Shown: piece after piece, positions 19,294 to 28,230 of the stretch | How the letters are laid out: every line of letters starts with the position of its first letter | How positions within the stretch are numbered: position 1 is the stretch's first letter | NCBI GenBank assembly: GCA_947387485.1 | Contig: CANDNT010000001.1 | Coordinates: 434,001 to 498,000 of the forward strand | Source: Aquimarina rhabdastrellae | GTDB lineage: Bacteria > Bacteroidota > Bacteroidia > Flavobacteriales > Flavobacteriaceae | Direction of reading: 5' to 3' | DNA: 64,000 bases | Translations under genes and position numbers: made by a program | The notes under the pieces: generated by a model | Seen by the model: the letters and a program-made list of their open reading frames with translations, nothing else | Databases searched by the model: none | What the model was told of the DNA's origin: nothing

Positions 19294-19388
19294 ATATATT
19301 TCATATCATTTGTAAGGTTTTAAGCTTATATCTCACTAAATTGTAGTTACTATCTTCTTATTAATTAATAGTCATGCTACAATAGATT

Positions 19389-20600
19389 ATGAGTTTAAAT
19401 AAAGTTACTTTCACTAATAATAATGGTCAAGTTCTATCAGGTAGATTAGAATTACCTACAGATCAACATCCACATAATTTTGCATTATTTGCACACTGTT
19501 TTACTTGCAATAAAAATCTAGGTGCCGTTCGTAATATTAGCAAAGCGCTAACTTCAAAAGGAATTGGTGTTTTACGCTTTGATTTTACAGGACTAGGAGA
19601 AAGCGAAGGTGATTTTGAGGACACAAACTTCTCTGGAAACGTCGAAGATTTAGTTGCTGCGGCTATTTTTCTATCTGATAATTACCAAGCTCCTACTTTA
19701 TTGATAGGTCATTCTCTAGGTGGTGCTGCATCGATTTTTGCTGCTAGTGAAATTTCTTCGATAAAAGCAGTTGCTACTATAGGTGCTCCGTCTAATCCCG
19801 TACATGTACAGCATTTATTTAAAAGTAGTTTAGACGAAATCCAAAAAGAAGGAAAAGCTGTTCTAAATTTAAGTGGTCGTGATTTTACTATAAAAAAACA
19901 ATTTATAGATGATTTAAAAACAAAGTCTCTTCCAGAAGTTGCCAAAAATCTAAATAAAGCATTACTAGTATTACATTCTCCTCAAGATGCTACAGTAGGC
20001 ATAAAAAATGCTGAAGAAATATATCTTGCTGCAAAACATCCTAAGAGTTTTATTACTCTTGACGGTGCAGATCACTTATTAATGCGCAAACAAGATTCGA
20101 TATATGCAGGTAATGTTATTGCTGAATGGGCTTCTCGATATATCAATATTCCAGAAAGGCCTTTATTAAAAAGTAAACATCAGGTTTTGGCTAGTTTAGG
20201 TAATGCCGACGGTTTTACTACTTATATGAAAGTAGGGAACCACCAACTTATAGCAGATGAACCTGAAAGTGTAGGTGGTTATGATTTTGGCCCTAGTCCA
20301 TTTGAATATGTTGCAGCGGGATTGTCTGCATGTACTGCTATGACTGTTAAAATGTATGTTGCTAGAAAAAATTGGGATTTAACACATATAGAAGTGCATA
20401 CAAGCTATACAAAAGCTCCTAAAATAACAGGAGAAGGTATTGTTGATCAAACTACACTAATTGACACCTTTAACAAAGAGGTCAAATTAGAAGGAAATCT
20501 AGATGAAAAGCAAATACAACGTATATTACAAATTGCCGATAAATGTCCTGTTCATAAAATGCTTCATTCAGAAAATCAAATTATCACAAAACTTATTTAA
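19389..20600 (+). CDS. Bifunctional alpha/beta hydrolase - OsmC family protein
   Basis: A 403-residue natural fusion. Residues 1-250 form an alpha/beta hydrolase with nucleophile Ser109 in GHSLGG and likely acid Asp200 and His229. Residues about 260-403 form an OsmC/Ohr-type peroxiredoxin-like domain with both redox cysteines, Cys315 in LSACTAMT and Cys386 in DKCPVHKM. OsmC domains reduce organic or fatty-acid hydroperoxides using a dithiol partner. The hydrolase half may release the peroxide or an ester substrate, which is inference. This fusion type is recurrent in several bacterial groups and is not unique here. The gene ends in a strong bidirectional terminator. Confidence 0.9.
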   Translation: MSLNKVTFTNNNGQVLSGRLELPTDQHPHNFALFAHCFTCNKNLGAVRNISKALTSKGIGVLRFDFTGLGESEGDFEDTNFSGNVEDLVAAAIFLSDNYQAPTLLIGHSLGGAASIFAASEISSIKAVATIGAPSNPVHVQHLFKSSLDEIQKEGKAVLNLSGRDFTIKKQFIDDLKTKSLPEVAKNLNKALLVLHSPQDATVGIKNAEEIYLAAKHPKSFITLDGADHLLMRKQDSIYAGNVIAEWASRYINIPERPLLKSKHQVLASLGNADGFTTYMKVGNHQLIADEPESVGGYDFGPSPFEYVAAGLSACTAMTVKMYVARKNWDLTHIEVHTSYTKAPKITGEGIVDQTTLIDTFNKEVKLEGNLDEKQIQRILQIADKCPVHKMLHSENQIITKLI

Positions 20601-20604
20601 AAAA

Positions 20605-20636
20605 GATGAGCCTTCTTATATAGAAGGCTCATTTTA
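20605..20636. terminator. Bidirectional terminator between convergent genes
   Basis: A perfect 11-base-pair stem (ATGAGCCTTCT with AGAAGGCTCAT) and a 5-base loop, flanked by A-rich and T-rich runs. It can serve both the hydrolase-OsmC gene and the metallophosphoesterase gene. Confidence 0.88.
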
Positions 20637-20655
20637 TATATTATACTAAGTAATA

Positions 20656-22893
20656 TTATTTTTTAATTAAACGTTTAGTATACATAATCTTTCCTCTATG
20701 ATCTTTTATACTTAATAAATATATTCCTTTATTGCTTAAATTAGGTTGTAATTCAAATATTCCACCCACTTTAACTACTTTCTTAAAGACTTCTTGTCCG
20801 TTGATATTTACAATCGAAATTGTTGTATCATTATACTCTTTAGGTAAACTTATAGTAAACTGCGTTTTGAACGGATTAGGATATATAGTTATTTTTTCTT
20901 CTCCTAAAAGTACTTCTGGGTATTGAATAGCGTTAACTTTATTTAAAGTATTACAAGCCCCTAAATGATTCCATCCAGAAGCTGTTCTTTCAAATAAATT
21001 ACCTAGATATACTACTTTATCTCCTATAGCATAAGAGACACCACTACTCCACTCATTTATTCCTGCACATATGCTAGTATCTGTAGCTTCGCTATATGTG
21101 ATAATAAGCTTTGCTGCTTTACTTGCTCCTCCTTCATAAGAGTCTGCTACTCTTTTTGCATCTTTATTTGTCAAACTATTTCCTTTTCCTCTTATAATAA
21201 AACTCATATTATTCCCAGATTTCCATCCAGACTTGTTAATGATCGTTTGTATCATAGTTTTTAATTCTGGCGAACGTTGTTTACTTCCACTATGATTCGC
21301 ACTCCATCCATCAGGTTGCCAAGTCACTTTATTACCTACAACTGCTCTACTAGAAACATTTGCATTTGAAGAAAAAGCAGGTGAATTCTCGTGATTATGA
21401 AGTGATATCTCTAATTCTGCTCTAATATCATCTGCCTCATCTGCTGTAAATTGAATATACGCTTGATCAATTTTTGATCCTTGTGGTATACGTATTCCTT
21501 GAAATCTCAATCCTACAACTTGAAAGCTATTTTCATTATAAGAATCATATACTAATTCTAGGTCACTACTATCTGTATATAAATCACCGTTTTTATCTTC
21601 TTCTACATCATCATTCCCACTAGAGATAGCAACCTCAACAGTACCATTATCTGGAGTTGTTGTTGTACTTTTAGTAATCGTTACTACGCTTCCGTTAGAC
21701 GGGTTCCATACATCTAGGTTATTAGGTAATTGAAACACGTTGTTATTAGATACTTCTCCTACTTGGTTAGCATTATCTACTTTAATAGTTCTTGTTTCTA
21801 TTTTATTTTCATCAACAAAAATCAATTTAAATTGATTAAAACGTCCAGAGTTTCTAGTCCAATCTTTATTATCATCATTAGAACGTAAAGGAGCTCCCCA
21901 GCAACCTTCACCTACATATACGGTTCCGTTTTTATCATCTCTTACAAAACCTTCGTCGGTTCCAGATCCAGAAGCTGGTCTTACTGGCCAAGTTGTTTTA
22001 ACCGTATGAGCATCACATTCTACAACTAATTGCACTCCTCTATTATAAAATAAAGACGCCCAATTATTATACTGTGAATTTCCTTCTGACTTAAAACGAA
22101 CGTGCGGACGCATAGGTTTATGGTATTGAGCCATTTTCCAGATTACATCTTGATTAGCACTTAAATCATTATCTAGCCAACTGGTTTGATTACCAGAAAT
22201 AGAAATCTCTGTATTTAAGGTATAAGTACGTACTAGATCGTTACCAAAAGTGATCCCGTAATAAACACTAGATGACGGAGTATCAAAAAGGTTATAAATA
22301 CTATTATTACTTCCTTCATGGTTACCTCTGGCTGCTATAATAGGAAACATTCTTCCGTCATTAGCTTTTGTCAATTGCCAATCGTTGAACCATGTTTGCC
22401 ATTGACTATTGGTATCATCATCTGTCATATCTCCTCCAAAAAGCACTGCATGTGGTTTTAGTTTTGCTACTAAACGATTTGCATTCTGTCTTGGTGTTCT
22501 ATTATTTCTTGAATCTCCTCCTGCTATAAAAGATAATCTGCTATTATCTGCTGGTGCTGTTTTAAACCAAAAACGACTACTCGTTCCTTGACTATCTCTA
22601 ATTACAAAATAGTAAGCAGTATTAGGTTGTAAATTAGTTAACCGAGCAAAGGTATTATTCATTCCTTTATATGACACTGTACGATCAGGGGTTTTACTAT
22701 TGGTATAACTTGTATAATCTGTACCATGATCTACTGTATCATAATATACTATGGGATTTGATCCCGAAATTTGATTCCATCCTACAACAATTGACGTAGC
22801 AGGGTTTCCTCTTAATGTAAGCCTATATTTATCGTTTGATGCTTGACAGTAAAGCCCAATAAATACTAAGATTAATAGTGTGATTTTTTTCAT
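20656..22893 (-). CDS. Secreted metallophosphoesterase with carbohydrate-binding-like modules and T9SS sorting domain
   Basis: This 745-residue protein has a signal peptide (about 1-19) and an N-terminal fibronectin III-like domain to about 115, as in purple acid phosphatases. The calcineurin-like phosphoesterase domain follows, with metal ligands visible at Asp127 (GGDS), Asp155 (GGDMTD), Asn191-His192 (GNHE), His258 and His296. Residues about 420-600 look like a DNRLRE/CBM-type beta-sandwich. A short CBM5/12-like chitin-binding motif with WSSGVSYAIGDKV and flanking cysteines is at about 609-647. A T9SS type A domain starts near IYPNPF at 670-675. It is predicted to be an extracellular phosphohydrolase that may bind polysaccharide. 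Confidence 0.88.
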   Translation of the reverse strand: MKKITLLILVFIGLYCQASNDKYRLTLRGNPATSIVVGWNQISGSNPIVYYDTVDHGTDYTSYTNSKTPDRTVSYKGMNNTFARLTNLQPNTAYYFVIRDSQGTSSRFWFKTAPADNSRLSFIAGGDSRNNRTPRQNANRLVAKLKPHAVLFGGDMTDDDTNSQWQTWFNDWQLTKANDGRMFPIIAARGNHEGSNNSIYNLFDTPSSSVYYGITFGNDLVRTYTLNTEISISGNQTSWLDNDLSANQDVIWKMAQYHKPMRPHVRFKSEGNSQYNNWASLFYNRGVQLVVECDAHTVKTTWPVRPASGSGTDEGFVRDDKNGTVYVGEGCWGAPLRSNDDNKDWTRNSGRFNQFKLIFVDENKIETRTIKVDNANQVGEVSNNNVFQLPNNLDVWNPSNGSVVTITKSTTTTPDNGTVEVAISSGNDDVEEDKNGDLYTDSSDLELVYDSYNENSFQVVGLRFQGIRIPQGSKIDQAYIQFTADEADDIRAELEISLHNHENSPAFSSNANVSSRAVVGNKVTWQPDGWSANHSGSKQRSPELKTMIQTIINKSGWKSGNNMSFIIRGKGNSLTNKDAKRVADSYEGGASKAAKLIITYSEATDTSICAGINEWSSGVSYAIGDKVVYLGNLFERTASGWNHLGACNTLNKVNAIQYPEVLLGEEKITIYPNPFKTQFTISLPKEYNDTTISIVNINGQEVFKKVVKVGGIFELQPNLSNKGIYLLSIKDHRGKIMYTKRLIKK

Positions 22894-23059
22894 GTGTTTT
22901 ACATAGTTTAATTAGTCGATGCATAAAACTACAGCAAAACATTTTTTGAAAATCGCATTTCAAAAAGCTTAATTCAGTTTTAAATTCCTTAACCTTAATT
23001 TTTAATTTTCATCATTTTATGATAAATATCAGTTAACGTTTAAGTTCGTTATTTACCGA

Positions 23060-23947
23060 ATGAAAAAACACCAATCATCTCTAAGTCTTATATTTACTTT
23101 ATTATTACTAAGCGTATTCTTTATCTTTATAGGTAGAGCTTGGCAGCATTTATTTTGGGATGCGCCATATCGTTCTTTCTTTTGGAATGAAAATGCATTA
23201 AAACCTGTTGTAGAATTTGTTTTCCAAATAACTTGGCAAGAATATGCGACTAGCACAATTACAGATAATTTTATTCAATTATTAATACAAGCTAATGGTT
23301 TTTTATTCTTAATAGCTGCTCTTGTCACGTTTCTATTTACTAAAACCAAAACTATAGCGCGTCCTATAATTTTTCTGGGAGGAATATCATTAACCATTCT
23401 TGCCATTTTACTTACAAAAGAAAAGTTTTATCATTTAGCACAATTTTTTGAACATAGCATTCAATTTGGCTTACCATTTGTATTCCTATATTATTACAAG
23501 TCTTCATTCAACCCTAATACATTTATCTTTACCTTAAAGATTTTAATCGCTATTACTTTCTTTTCTCATGGATTATACGCTTTTGGTTTTTATCCAGTTC
23601 CAGGAAAGTTTATAGATATGACCATAAACACATTACATTGTTCTGAACAAACTGCTTATACCTTACTTTATATAGCAGGAATATTAGATTTTATTCTAGC
23701 TATTTTAATCTTTATCCCTCAAACTTCAATAGCAGCATTATGGTATGCTGTATTTTGGGGATCAATCACTGCTTTTGCAAGAATCTTAGCGAATTTTGAT
23801 ATTACTTTTCTTTGGGATTCTCTACATCAATATTTATATCAAGTAATCTATAGATTACCACATGGTTTGGTACCTTTGTTAACCCTATTATTAATAAAAA
23901 AATATCCTGTTAAAACAGAGAAACCTAATGCCTTCGCAAAAATTTAG
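23060..23947 (+). CDS. Multi-pass membrane protein of unknown function
   Basis: A 295-residue, very hydrophobic protein with about seven to eight predicted membrane segments and charged loops between them. I see no transporter signature or catalytic motif. The segment around residues 165-190 (FFSHGLYAFGFYPVPGKF) is slightly DoxX-like, but the match is too weak to name the family. It is transcribed divergently from the metallophosphoesterase and converges on the DinB gene 9 bases downstream. A cytoplasmic membrane location is clear; the function is not. Confidence 0.7.
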   Translation: MKKHQSSLSLIFTLLLLSVFFIFIGRAWQHLFWDAPYRSFFWNENALKPVVEFVFQITWQEYATSTITDNFIQLLIQANGFLFLIAALVTFLFTKTKTIARPIIFLGGISLTILAILLTKEKFYHLAQFFEHSIQFGLPFVFLYYYKSSFNPNTFIFTLKILIAITFFSHGLYAFGFYPVPGKFIDMTINTLHCSEQTAYTLLYIAGILDFILAILIFIPQTSIAALWYAVFWGSITAFARILANFDITFLWDSLHQYLYQVIYRLPHGLVPLLTLLLIKKYPVKTEKPNAFAKI

Positions 23948-23956
23948 TGCAAATTA

Positions 23957-24400
23957 TTAATTTATAATTTGATCTAGATGATATGATAAATGTGATACAT
24001 AATCTTCTATTAAAAATCTAAGGTCTTTTATTTCTCCATTAGAGATTTCTATTTCATAGTTTAAAGTTTCTTGGGTCTGTATGTTTATGATATTGATGAT
24101 TCGTGTATTAATAGATAACCAAAAGCTTAATAATTCTTTTGGATCAGATTCTTGATAAGCATTCACTTTTACCAATTCGTCTTGATTATAACCTATAACC
24201 TTATAAGGTTTAGGTTCAAATTGAATTTCGGTAAATCGTTTTAGGTTATTTATTGCAGAATCTATTAAATGACCTAAAATTTCTTTTTTTGACCATTTTT
24301 CTGGAGTTGACTTAAGACTTAGCTCTTCATCAGAAAATTGAGAAATTTGCTGAAATCCTATCGTTAATAATCTTTCTAATTCACTAATTATTTTTTCCAT
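23957..24400 (-). CDS. DinB-like superfamily protein
   Basis: A 147-residue four-helix-bundle protein with the DinB/YfiT pattern: a histidine in LGHLIDSAINN and a second histidine pair in SHLSYHLDQI near the C-terminus. These residues fit the metal-binding triad of the superfamily. Members are putative metal-dependent enzymes, in some cases thiol transferases, but most are uncharacterised. The gene is convergent with the membrane protein gene with almost no gap and has no clear operon partner. Confidence 0.8.
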   Translation of the reverse strand: MEKIISELERLLTIGFQQISQFSDEELSLKSTPEKWSKKEILGHLIDSAINNLKRFTEIQFEPKPYKVIGYNQDELVKVNAYQESDPKELLSFWLSINTRIINIINIQTQETLNYEIEISNGEIKDLRFLIEDYVSHLSYHLDQIIN

Positions 24401-24690
24401 ATCTATTCTTTCAAAAGAGTTCTCAATGTAAGTATTTACAACATTTATTCAATACCGATAAAAGTTAAATTCTAGTTGTTTTCTAATCGTTCGATTCCTC
24501 AATCAAAACAACTTATTGATTTCCAAATCATTTACATAACATAAATTTTACATACAGTCACGCAACCATTTTAGTTATTTAAAATCCTTATAAATAAGAA
24601 GTATAAATTAAACTGATAAGGTAAGGTCGACATTACATACTTCATTTTGATTTATTGCTTTAACATAGAACACTCATCAAAAAAATATTT

Positions 24691-25200
24691 ATGAAAACAA
24701 TAAGATTATTACTCTTTTTAAGCATAATTACGCTATTACAAAGCTGTTGCTTTTTATGTTATGATGACGATGATCCAATCACAATTCGCGATAAATATAC
24801 TCCTGTTATCATGCAACGTGAAGATTTTGAGTCTGCTGTATCTTTACTACCACTACGAGCTATAGAAAATTCAGGAAAAATTTACATCAAAGACAATTTA
24901 TTATTTATCAACGAAGTCAATAAGGGATTTCATGTCTATGATAATGCTAACCCAGAAGCTCCTCAAGCATTAAGATTTATAAAAGCACCAGGAGCAACAG
25001 ATATAGCAATAAGAGATCAAATATTGTATATTAATCAAGCTGTAGATCTCATTGCCATACAGTTTAACGTTGATACAGATCAATTTGAAGTCACAAAACG
25101 TATTCGCGATATATTTCCTTCAAAACTAGCTCCTAATGGTCATTATTATTACTCAAATGATGATGAAATTGTCATAGATTGGATTCCATCTAATAATTAA
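24691..25200 (+). CDS. Lipoprotein with LVIVD-type propeller repeats (short)
   Basis: A 169-residue protein with a signal peptide and a lipobox ending at Cys19 or Cys20 (LQSCC). The rest holds partial LVIVD-like repeats, for instance FINEVNKGFHVYDNANPEAP and DIAIRDQILYINQ. LVIVD repeats form beta-propeller blades and are common in surface lipoproteins of this phylum. The protein is shorter than typical family members (about 400 residues) and would not by itself make a complete propeller. A paralogous lipoprotein follows 19 bases downstream, so the two are probably co-transcribed and may be complementary. Confidence 0.75.
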   Translation: MKTIRLLLFLSIITLLQSCCFLCYDDDDPITIRDKYTPVIMQREDFESAVSLLPLRAIENSGKIYIKDNLLFINEVNKGFHVYDNANPEAPQALRFIKAPGATDIAIRDQILYINQAVDLIAIQFNVDTDQFEVTKRIRDIFPSKLAPNGHYYYSNDDEIVIDWIPSNN

Positions 25201-25219
25201 TTTAACCTCGCTTTTAATT

Positions 25220-25957
25220 ATGAAACATATATTTTATTCTATATTATTGTTGTTAGTAGTAGCTTGTTCTAATGACGATAATGCTGATATTATCACTAAT
25301 AGTAATACTGATGGTACAGGAGGTTCCTTAGCAAGTTTTACTTTAAAAAATGATTATTTATATACTGTAGATCATTCAAATCTTATTGTTTTTAATGTCT
25401 CAACACCATCAAATCCTTCTCAGGTCAACACTATCAATGTAGGTTTTGATATAGAGACCTTATTTAGCTATCAAAATTATCTTTATATAGGCTCCCAAAC
25501 GGGTATGTTTATCTATAGTATTGAAAATCCAGAAATACCTATTCTCAAATCAAGAGTTGAACATTTTACCGCTTGTGATCCAGTAATTGCCAATGCCACT
25601 ACTGCTTATGTGACATTGCATTCTAATACATTTTGTGGTAATAATATAAATTTGCTCGAAATCTATGATGTAACAAATGTGCTTGAACCTGTTTTAATTA
25701 ATTCAAGAAATCTTGTAGCTCCAAAAGGTTTAGGTTTATACGGCGATTATCTCTTTGTATGCGATGATGATATTAAAATCTTTGATGTCTCTGATCCACA
25801 ACAAATAGAACTGGTACATGCTATTAATCGTTTAGCCTTTGATGTTATCATAAAAGATGATTTACTTATAGCTATAGGTGACGATGGTTTATATCAATAT
25901 CAATTAGATCCTCAATCTATAAGAAATATCGTTTCTCTAAGTACGATTGCTATTTAA
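25220..25957 (+). CDS. LVIVD-repeat surface lipoprotein
   Basis: A 245-residue lipoprotein with a signal peptide ending in VACS and an Asp/Asn-rich linker. It has four or five LVIVD-like blades, with recurring patterns such as NDYLYTVDHSNLIVFNVS and DYLFVCDDDIKIFDVSDP. The family is thought to form beta-propellers on the outer membrane; no enzyme activity is assigned. It follows the shorter LVIVD lipoprotein closely and ends before a YceI lipoprotein with its own promoter region. I infer protein-protein or polymer binding at the cell surface. Confidence 0.78.
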   Translation: MKHIFYSILLLLVVACSNDDNADIITNSNTDGTGGSLASFTLKNDYLYTVDHSNLIVFNVSTPSNPSQVNTINVGFDIETLFSYQNYLYIGSQTGMFIYSIENPEIPILKSRVEHFTACDPVIANATTAYVTLHSNTFCGNNINLLEIYDVTNVLEPVLINSRNLVAPKGLGLYGDYLFVCDDDIKIFDVSDPQQIELVHAINRLAFDVIIKDDLLIAIGDDGLYQYQLDPQSIRNIVSLSTIAI

Positions 25958-26130
25958 CACTATTTATCAAAGCCTTATAGCTATTTCAACTATATTTTAT
26001 ATTTCTAATCTTTAGATAAACTTTAATTCAAAAGTTGTTCTTTATGAAGAAAACCAAAATATCCTTGGCTTTGCACAGAAACAATAGTATTTTTATGTTT
26101 CAAAAAAATTGAATTATAATACTAATTAAC

Positions 26131-26763
26131 ATGAAAAAAATAGTTTTAGTAGCAGCAGTACTTTTGGCTACCATCAGTTGTAAAAAAGAAGCTAAAAAAG
26201 AAACTGTTGAAACTACACAGGATACTCAAAAAGAAGTAGTAGCAAAAGAAACTTATCTTGTAACTGAAGAAGGGTCTTCTATTTACTGGACAGCTTATAA
26301 AACTACCGCAAAAACTCCTGTTAAAGGACAGTTTACAAAAGTTACTATAAAAAATGCTAAAGCTGCCGAGAATCCAGTTGAAGCGTTTAATAATCTTGAT
26401 TTTTCAATTCCTGTAAGTAGCATTTTTAGTAAAAACGAAGATAGAGATACAAAACTTCAGAAGTTTTTCTTTGGCGTAATGGATAATACTGAATTTTTAT
26501 CTGGATCATTTATCGTATCTGGAGACAAAAAAATCAGTTTAAATTTGACGATGAATGGTGCTACTTATGAATTGCCTTTAACTTATGAGATAACAGATCG
26601 TACGGTTAATTTTAAAGGAGTAATGAAACTTGAAAACTGGAATGCTCTTGAGGCCGTAGCTTCTATAAATAAAGCTTGTTTTGACTTACATAAAGGAGAA
26701 GATGGTGTAAGTAAAACATGGGATGAGGTTGCTATCGAGGCTTCTGTTTATCTTAAAAAATAA
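26131..26763 (+). CDS. YceI-family lipoprotein
   Basis: A 210-residue protein with a signal peptide and a lipobox ending at Cys17 (LATISC), followed by a Lys/Glu-rich linker. Residues about 45-210 match the YceI lipocalin-like fold, with the characteristic start EEGSSIYWTAYKTT. YceI proteins form a barrel that binds long isoprenoid or amphiphilic molecules; the ligand here is unknown. The protein is probably anchored to the outer membrane on the periplasmic side. It ends in a strong terminator shared with convergent glyA. Confidence 0.88.
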   Translation: MKKIVLVAAVLLATISCKKEAKKETVETTQDTQKEVVAKETYLVTEEGSSIYWTAYKTTAKTPVKGQFTKVTIKNAKAAENPVEAFNNLDFSIPVSSIFSKNEDRDTKLQKFFFGVMDNTEFLSGSFIVSGDKKISLNLTMNGATYELPLTYEITDRTVNFKGVMKLENWNALEAVASINKACFDLHKGEDGVSKTWDEVAIEASVYLKK

Positions 26764-26780
26764 AATCATTATTTATTAAT

Positions 26781-26817
26781 AAAAAAACCGATTTCTAATT
26801 AAGAAATCGGTTTTTTT
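26781..26817. terminator. Bidirectional terminator between the YceI gene and glyA
   Basis: A perfect 16-base-pair stem (A7 then CCGATTTCT, with its exact complement) around the loop AATTA. A and T runs form the outer stem, so it works in both directions. Confidence 0.92.
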
Positions 26818-26839
26818 ATTTTGTATTCAATGCTATAGC

Positions 26840-28114
26840 TTAAGCAACAAAAAGTGGTTTATCTTCCATCATTTTGTTTACTTCTTCTGCTATACGTTCT
26901 AATTCTTCTTCATTTTCTATATTAGCGATTACCCTATCAATAAACGCTACAATAGTATTCATATCTTCTTCTTTAAGACCACGTGTAGTTACTGCTGCCA
27001 CACCTATACGAATACCAGATGTTACAAATGGTGATTTATCATCAAATGGTACCATATTTTTATTTACGGTAATATCTGCTACACCCAAAGCTTCTTCTGC
27101 TTGTTTTCCTGTAACATTCTTATTACGTAAATCAATCAACATCATATGGTTATCTGTACCATTAGAAATCACCTTATATCCTTTTTGTACAAAAGCTTCA
27201 GCCATTACAGCTGCATTCTTTTTTACCTGTACCATGTATGATAAAAACTCATCTGATAATGCCTCTCCAAAAGCAACTGCTTTTGCTGCAATAATATGCT
27301 CTAATGGTCCTCCTTGATTTCCTGGAAAAACTGCACTATCAAATAATGAAGACATCTTACGTAAATTTCCATTCTTTAATTTAATTCCAAATGGATTTTC
27401 AAAGTCTTTCCCCATTAAAATCAATCCTCCTCTAGGTCCTCTTAAAGTTTTATGTGTAGTTGTTGTTACTACATGACAATGTGGTATTGGGTCAGAAATT
27501 AATCCTTTTGCTATTAATCCAGCAGGATGCGCAATATCTGCCATCAAAATTGCACCTACGCTATCTGCGATTTCTCTAAAACGTTTATAATCGATATCAC
27601 GTGAATACGCAGACGCTCCAGCAATAATCATTTTAGGTTGCTCTGCTGTAGCTACTTCTTGAATCTTATCATAATTTAACATTCCTGTTTCTTCTTCTAC
27701 ACCGTAGAATACAGGATTATATAATTTACCAGAAAAGTTTACAGGTGATCCATGAGTTAAGTGTCCTCCATGAGATAAATCAAATCCTAAAATCTTATCT
27801 CCAGGTTTTAAACATGCTGCAAAAACAGCTGTATTTGCTTGAGATCCCGAGTGAGGTTGCACATTTGCATATGCTGCTCCAAAAAGTTCTTTGGCTCTAT
27901 CTATAGCAAGTTGCTCAACTTCGTCTACCACATAACATCCACCATAATATCTTTTACCAGGGTAACCTTCTGCATATTTATTTGTTAATACAGAGCCAGC
28001 AGCTTCCATTACTTGTTCACTAACAAAGTTTTCTGAAGCAATCAACTCTAATCCATTTATTTGGCGTTCTTTTTCCTCTTGAATTAAATCAAATATAAGT
28101 TCGTCGCGTTGCAT
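26840..28114 (-). CDS. glyA: Serine hydroxymethyltransferase
   Basis: A 424-residue PLP enzyme that converts serine and tetrahydrofolate to glycine and methylene-tetrahydrofolate, supplying one-carbon units. The PLP lysine is Lys222 in [14 protein letters not shown], and the N-terminal segments [15 protein letters not shown] and QPHSGSQAN are highly conserved. Length and motifs match the bacterial family fully. It is a single-gene transcription unit, divergent from the fumarylacetoacetase gene. A candidate minus-strand promoter element (TATTTTTG) is at 28143-28150. Confidence 0.97.
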   Translation of the reverse strand: MQRDELIFDLIQEEKERQINGLELIASENFVSEQVMEAAGSVLTNKYAEGYPGKRYYGGCYVVDEVEQLAIDRAKELFGAAYANVQPHSGSQANTAVFAACLKPGDKILGFDLSHGGHLTHGSPVNFSGKLYNPVFYGVEEETGMLNYDKIQEVATAEQPKMIIAGASAYSRDIDYKRFREIADSVGAILMADIAHPAGLIAKGLISDPIPHCHVVTTTTHKTLRGPRGGLILMGKDFENPFGIKLKNGNLRKMSSLFDSAVFPGNQGGPLEHIIAAKAVAFGEALSDEFLSYMVQVKKNAAVMAEAFVQKGYKVISNGTDNHMMLIDLRNKNVTGKQAEEALGVADITVNKNMVPFDDKSPFVTSGIRIGVAAVTTRGLKEEDMNTIVAFIDRVIANIENEEELERIAEEVNKMMEDKPLFVA

Positions 28115-28142
28115 TTTTTTCTTTTTTATAATATCGAAGATT

Positions 28143-28150
28143 CAAAAATA
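28143..28150 (-). promoter_or_regulatory. Candidate -7 promoter element for glyA
   Basis: On the minus strand this reads TATTTTTG, an exact match to the Bacteroidota -7 consensus TAnnTTTG, placed about 29 bases before the glyA start. The -33 TTG element is not clear, so confidence is modest. Confidence 0.4.
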
Positions 28151-28183
28151 GGAAATCCATTCATTAAATGAGTTGAAAAATTA

Positions 28184-28191
28184 TATATTTG
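28184..28191 (+). promoter_or_regulatory. Candidate -7 promoter element for the fumarylacetoacetase gene
   Basis: TATATTTG matches the Bacteroidota -7 consensus TAnnTTTG exactly, 39 bases before the ATG at 28231. No well-spaced -33 TTG is evident. Confidence 0.38.
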
Positions 28192-28230
28192 ATAGGAATA
28201 TTTTATCCATTAATTATTAAAAATAGTTCA

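Noticed and set aside
23950..23971. A small AT-rich hairpin (CAAATTAT with ATAATTTG) between convergent genes
   Set aside because: It is short, GC-poor and overlaps a stop codon; too weak to call a terminator.
26874..27317. A 147-codon plus-strand frame opposite glyA
   Set aside because: It mirrors a highly conserved gene on the other strand; serine-rich translation is typical of antisense shadows.
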